This document shows, piece by piece, positions 29,001 through 35,100 of a stretch of 64,000 bases of DNA. The stretch covers positions 102,719,291-102,783,290 of the forward strand of contig OY740773.1 in NCBI GenBank assembly GCA_963513935.1, written 5' to 3'. A model generated the notes under the pieces. The model had not been told where the DNA came from, did no database searches, and was given only the letters and a program-made list of their open reading frames with translations. The DNA is from Aphrophora alni (Eukaryota; Arthropoda; Insecta; Hemiptera; Aphrophoridae). A program made the position numbers and the translations under genes. Each line of letters opens with the position of its first letter. The first letter of the stretch is position 1.

Positions 29001-32000
29001 TATTATGGTTAAGAAAATTAATAATAAAAACTGAAGCATGTCAATGGAACAAACTAATTTTATAGCTTTGAGACTGTCTGACGTGATAGATTGATATTCA
29101 ACCTTAATGATAATGATTGCCTGAACCAAGTTATCATGACATGTAAACTTAACAGTTAATTAAACTAAGATATAGTAGATAGGCAATAATGAAGTATTAT
29201 ACTTTTATTTATGTTATTTTATTGTGTTTATAGGCGTGTAAATGATGGGAACTATGGATGGCGAGCTTTACGTTTACTTGCTTGTAAATCTCCTCTTTTC
29301 TTTACACACACCAATAGTAACATAAATAAACTACCAGAGTACCTAGAATCAATGATTAAAAAAATACCAAAAGAACGACCTGGACCATCGGTAAGTTTAT
29401 TTAGTTTTAAGCTTACTTATACATTTAACATAACAAAACTTTACATTTAAGTTGTAGGTATTTATATGGAATTTTGTATACTGTAGTATAAAAAACTTCC
29501 CCTCTCTGTTGGGACCATAATTCGAAGGTAACTCAACTACAATTCATCCAATATTCTACACAGGCTTTGTTTTTTCTTGTTGTTTAACGGCAAAAATCCT
29601 TTAGGTCTTCCACCGTCTTTTAATAAAAGGAAAAAAAGAGCTTTCAATAAAAACTCCTAACCTTTGAATACTTTAATAGCCTCAGGATCAGAAAGGAATA
29701 AGAGTTGGTTAAGAGAGATCCGATTGGAAAGATGAAAAAGAGTGATCTAATCCAAGACTACATGAAAAAAAATGTACATCCAGCTATGTTCCCTTGAGAT
29801 TTCAAAACCCATACAGGTGGTAAAATTGAAACAATAATTACACCAGAAAATTCTTTGTTCAAACAGTACAAGAGTTGGCCCGATTCACTAATAATAAATT
29901 ATTAATTTTTTTAAAGGTTTTCATATGTCCAGATTGTGGAGGCTAATAATTGGTGAGTTACAGTTGTCAACAGCCAGCTCATAATCTATCATTAATTTAG
30001 TTAGCTAATCTTTCTGCATTTGTTCTGCTTATAAAAGAACAATATCCTTTTTCATCGTGGTCAAGATCTTTTCAAACTTCTTGTACAGTTCTTGGTTTAA
30101 TCTTAGATGAAAGAATATTTACTCCAGAATGTTTTATTGTATGATTTTTTATTATTGTTTGTCATAGTAAACTGATGTGTAATGTTTTATAAATGTTTAT
30201 TGTTAATATAAATTTTTATGTTAGACGCAGAACAATGATATAAAACAAGAAGGAGATATAGGAGAGACTGGACTGGTAAATGAAGTCGATGCAGAGGATG
30301 AAGATGAGTTGTTGAAAACAGAGGAACTTAAACGAGAAGACAGTGAGTCTTTTGTTTATTTTAAGTAAACACTTTTTTGCTCGTGTGTTAAAAACAAGTT
30401 TTTGTTGTACTGCGATAATAAAAGAAAGGTTTAAGTATATTTAAAAAAATGTTGTGTTTTATATTAGAGGTAGATAATAAAATGCAACGAAATACTGTTG
30501 ATAACTTACTGTAAAGCCTAAAAATATTACACAGTATGCTACTAGGGAACTTAATAGTTAACACAATTTTTAAATAGCAAAGATCTATTTATTTGAGGGG
30601 CGATCCACAAAATTACTTTCCCATCACAATCATAATGGATATATTGTGGATGATGATCCAACTAATTTTCATCCCATAGTCTAACCTGGATTTCATGAAG
30701 ATCGTAGGATCAGCATCTTTAAAATCTTCAAAGCCTACAGATGTTCTACCGTATTTACTGAATCTTCACCAAATAAACACTTCACACTTGCACAGGTGTT
30801 CTGCCAACTCCTTCCCATCAGAATCAAGCTCATGGATATTTTGCTTTACCACCATTTCTTTAGGTGATATCTAACTGTGATTAGTTAGCAGCCCTATTGT
30901 CTGATTTTTGTCCTTTCTTCCCTTTTATCAATATTTATTGACTCTTGACTTGGAAAATAGGATAAATCTTTGCCCAATAATTTTCTCCCAATGGTGTTTG
31001 GGCTTTCCACAAAAGGGTTCTGAACCATGGAAGGGTCTTATGGATTATCAACTTCATTGGTTCCCTCTATGATTTTTGTAATATGGTGGTTACAAAAAAA
31101 AATAACAACTTCTTTTTATTTAACTTGGGTTAAAACATTTTTATGAACAAAATCTTAAGTTGTGAATTCTTTCCTGACTCTGTTGTACTTCAACATTGCT
31201 AACTCCGATAACTCCCAGCAAAATAGGTGTTCTTAAATAAGTTATTTAGAAAATAGTTTTTTAATTAATTAAATTTAGTTACACAAAACAAAACTTTCCT
31301 TTGTTTAACTCTTAACAAGATTCATTATCTAATTTTCTATAATTGTTCAAAATCATCAATAAAGAAAAAAATTGATTGTCTGTTTATCTTTGAAAATTGA
31401 GCAGTTTATATAATCTGGTTATTCTAAGTCCTTGTCTATTTGCTTTCTACACACACCATTTATTACTTTTCTCGACTCTTTTAAACAATTTTTACAAAAT
31501 ACTATAACATTTTTTTAAATATACTTCTGTCCATCTCACTTATTAGTTTTGAGTCTAATTTTTGTTCATGCACACATATGCGTTTATCCCTTACTTCCAG
31601 CAACTGACTCTTAGTAATGCTAACACTCTACCCCTCCTGTCCAAACACTTTTCTATGAATCATACAGTTTATAACCATATGTGGGAATGTCTCACCCTTC
31701 TAACACATCACGCGATGTTAGTCCCACCTTCGTTCTAGAACATTCTTTTTCTACTTGTTTCCTACACAAATGTTTCTACCGAAAGTTTACTTTTATTAAA
31801 ATTTTACATTTTTACAATTATGATTAAAACTATATTATATCCTTATACCTAAATTGATTTATTATTACATTTAAACTACATTAATTATTATTATTATTAT
31901 TAAGTCAAATTATTATTTATTAATGGTTGAAGAATTGAAGAATGTCCCATGCTTACATTGTGTCTGATCAAACACCCATTTTATGATGATACTGACTACT

Positions 32001-32063
32001 CTAGTCATATCATTCACTATGTTAAAGTAGCCTCCCACTAGCCTGGTTTTAAAGGTTTATAAC

Positions 32064-32134
<71 letters not shown>

Positions 32135-35100
32135 GTAAACTAAACATTTAGTTTTATTGGAAAGTCCTGCATTTCTACTCTGGTTAAATGTTAAAATATA
32201 TTCAAATACTATATATTTGAATAAATGAAGACTGGGTAGAATATGAAATCAAGGTGAACAAATATTAAAGTAGAAAACTAATAAAACATGAATAAATCAT
32301 TAATATTAAACTTTTAAACTCTATAAAAAATTTTTTTACAAACGTAATATCAAACTCCTTTCGTTCTTCAAAGTTTCAATTGGGTATAATTTAAGTAGGT
32401 TTCATTTATCTTTTACAAGGATGAAATAGAGTTTATTTTATTATTAAAGGCTCCAGGATTGTATTATTAATACTTAATTATTAGGTTATTTCCTTTTTCA
32501 ACTCTCAATAGAACATTTCTTTATTGATTCAATATGATTACCGGTTTTGTCATTTCTTATTTCATCTTTAGATCCTAGACTTCATTCTATCCTGGATGGA
32601 CATCATCAAGAATTGGATGGGATCTATATTTTGTGTGATGTGATAAAAATTATATTTAAATATTAAAAAGACTTTTACAAACTCAGTTTAACTCGGCATG
32701 GAATGCTTGAAGTTATCAATAAGCATTCAATAAACATCGTAATTTTACCCCGTTGAAACTTTATTGTTGTTTTTTTGTTTTTCATTATTAATTTTGATGA
32801 AACAGTGCAGTGGCAGCTTTAGAGTTTGTGTTGCGATAAAATTAATTTAAATTTATTCAATTAACCTGTTGATGAGTGCGGCCGTTCCTGAACGTCCCAA
32901 ATAGCCACCAGCTGGTTAGTAAGTATTTACAAGAAAATTGTTGTCAAGGAGTAAGAAAAAAAAATTTGAAAATAGTTGTTTTATTGGTTACAAATGTATA
33001 ATAATAATATCATATTGAGTTAAAAACTTGTAAGAATAAAAATTTACACTGATAAATGTACTTTAAAAAAAATTTGCACTGAAAAATCAAAGCAAGGGTA
33101 TATACAAAGTCCTACGTTACATTCTGCACACTCAAAGGTTGAGTCTTTCCTTTTCATTGGTTTTGTTCTTGTGTTGGCGCACACAAAGCACTTGCGTAGT
33201 ACCTTTCTTGTCTGCCCTTCCGGTATGTGTGTAGGCCGAGGGAAGTGGCGAGCGGTCAGACGCAGTGGATGTTTGTCACCACTCAAGGTCATCGTTATCG
33301 GGCGCGATACAGCCGTTTCCTTTTCCCTGAAGTGCATTTCAAAGATTTGCCTTATGAGAGCAATTCTGAAGTCGTGGATGTGGCTATTGTTATCATGATA
33401 AGCCTTGTGCATGGTGAACGAATTCAAGACAACTATATCAATTATGTGCAAAAATAACTTTTTGTACCATTTTGTTGTCTTTCGTGTTGAATCGTTGTAC
33501 TATACATAAATAACTTATAAATAACGTTGTATAAATCACTTATACTAGACAAGGAACATAGGCACAGGTGTGTGTAGGGGGGAAACAACCGCGGAGAAGA
33601 CGATGCCACCGCCTACATTTACGCGCCAATCAATACGCATGGTGAATTCTCCTGAAACCACGCCCCCTGGAGTTGTCCTGCCTTACAATTGTGAAAAACC
33701 CGATTTCATGTGTTCTTAATACTATTTCTTGTTGAATTGTGACAACACAATAAGCCATGACTAATTTGTTTTATGATAAATACTTTTATTGCTCAGACGT
33801 AACCTAAAACGTTCCGGAACGTCCATACTCATTTACGCAAACAGCACAGAGGACGTTCAAGAACGGCCGTACTCGTTAATCGGTATTTTCCTGTACTCTT
33901 CAACAGGTTAAATGAATTTATTTTTTACACTAATTTTATATAAGATTATTTATTTATTGTTATTCTTTGATTTTGCCCAGTTGACCGATTTCCTTCTTTT
34001 TTTTTAATTTGCTATACACTAGTCACTATTCACTTAGTATCTGGGTCCTATCTATTTAAAATTGTTAGGATTTTCTTATTTATTGGTTATTAGTAACAGC
34101 TGTTTTGCCATTCACTAGTGGGATTGTCAAGATGACATCAATTATTTTAACAACTTTACACACAATAAAAGATTGATTTTGTTTTATGATATTTATATAA
34201 TTAAATTAATATCAGGTCATAAGGCGAAAAATGGAAATTATTTTCTTTATAGTTAAAATTCTTCTTCTTCTTCCTGAATATTCTGTTTTGATCTGCATAT
34301 GATTATAGGGGCATTCTTGAAAGATTCTTGACTTGAATTTTTATTTTAACATTTTTTTCTAATCTCATCTTTGATCTGATTTTAATATTTAATTAAATTG
34401 TTAAATTTTAAGGATTCTTACTTCTTTTTACATGCATCTAATATCATCCGGTATCGATAACACAATACATCTACACTTGACAGTTTCTTCTTGCTTAGTA
34501 TAGTGCTTACTTTCTCCTCCAGTTTAAAGTTTCGAAAATGTTGCATCTACTTGTGTTTTGTAGGATTCTTGAGTGGTATGTTTTAAAGCGTTTCTATTTT
34601 TAATTACATCTTTTGCACAAAGTCAAGTTAAATCTATGAAATACTGCTCTCTTATGATGTGCTCTGTTCTTGTTCTATGTATGAATGTTTGGATCTGTCT
34701 GTCGATTTTTTTATTTAAGTGTTTTTCTGTTTATTTTCACCAATTTCATCACTGATTGACAGCCATGCTGAATACTTTTTGTGTAATAAGCTGTCAATTT
34801 CTTTCAACTGTGTGTTCCATCTACGAATATTATTTTTGTATATATGTTCTTCATAAAATACATACTGATAATCACTAAGTTACAGAATTGAATTAGTAAG
34901 TCACAAAAGACTCTAAACTTTCTCTTGCTCTATTGAGCAAAGAGTCACCTAGTCATGGTTATTTTTTAGGTGTAATAAATTATATAATTAAATGGCTATA
35001 ATTATGAATCAAACTAAATAAAGCTGTTCCATGCACCTCCCATGTTTCTTTATGAGCCATAATATTTCGAAATCCTACCACACTCGATGATGGGACAAGC

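Noticed and set aside
33171..33457. Two + strand ORFs
   Set aside because: Shadows of the piggyBac cysteine-rich C-terminus on the - strand.
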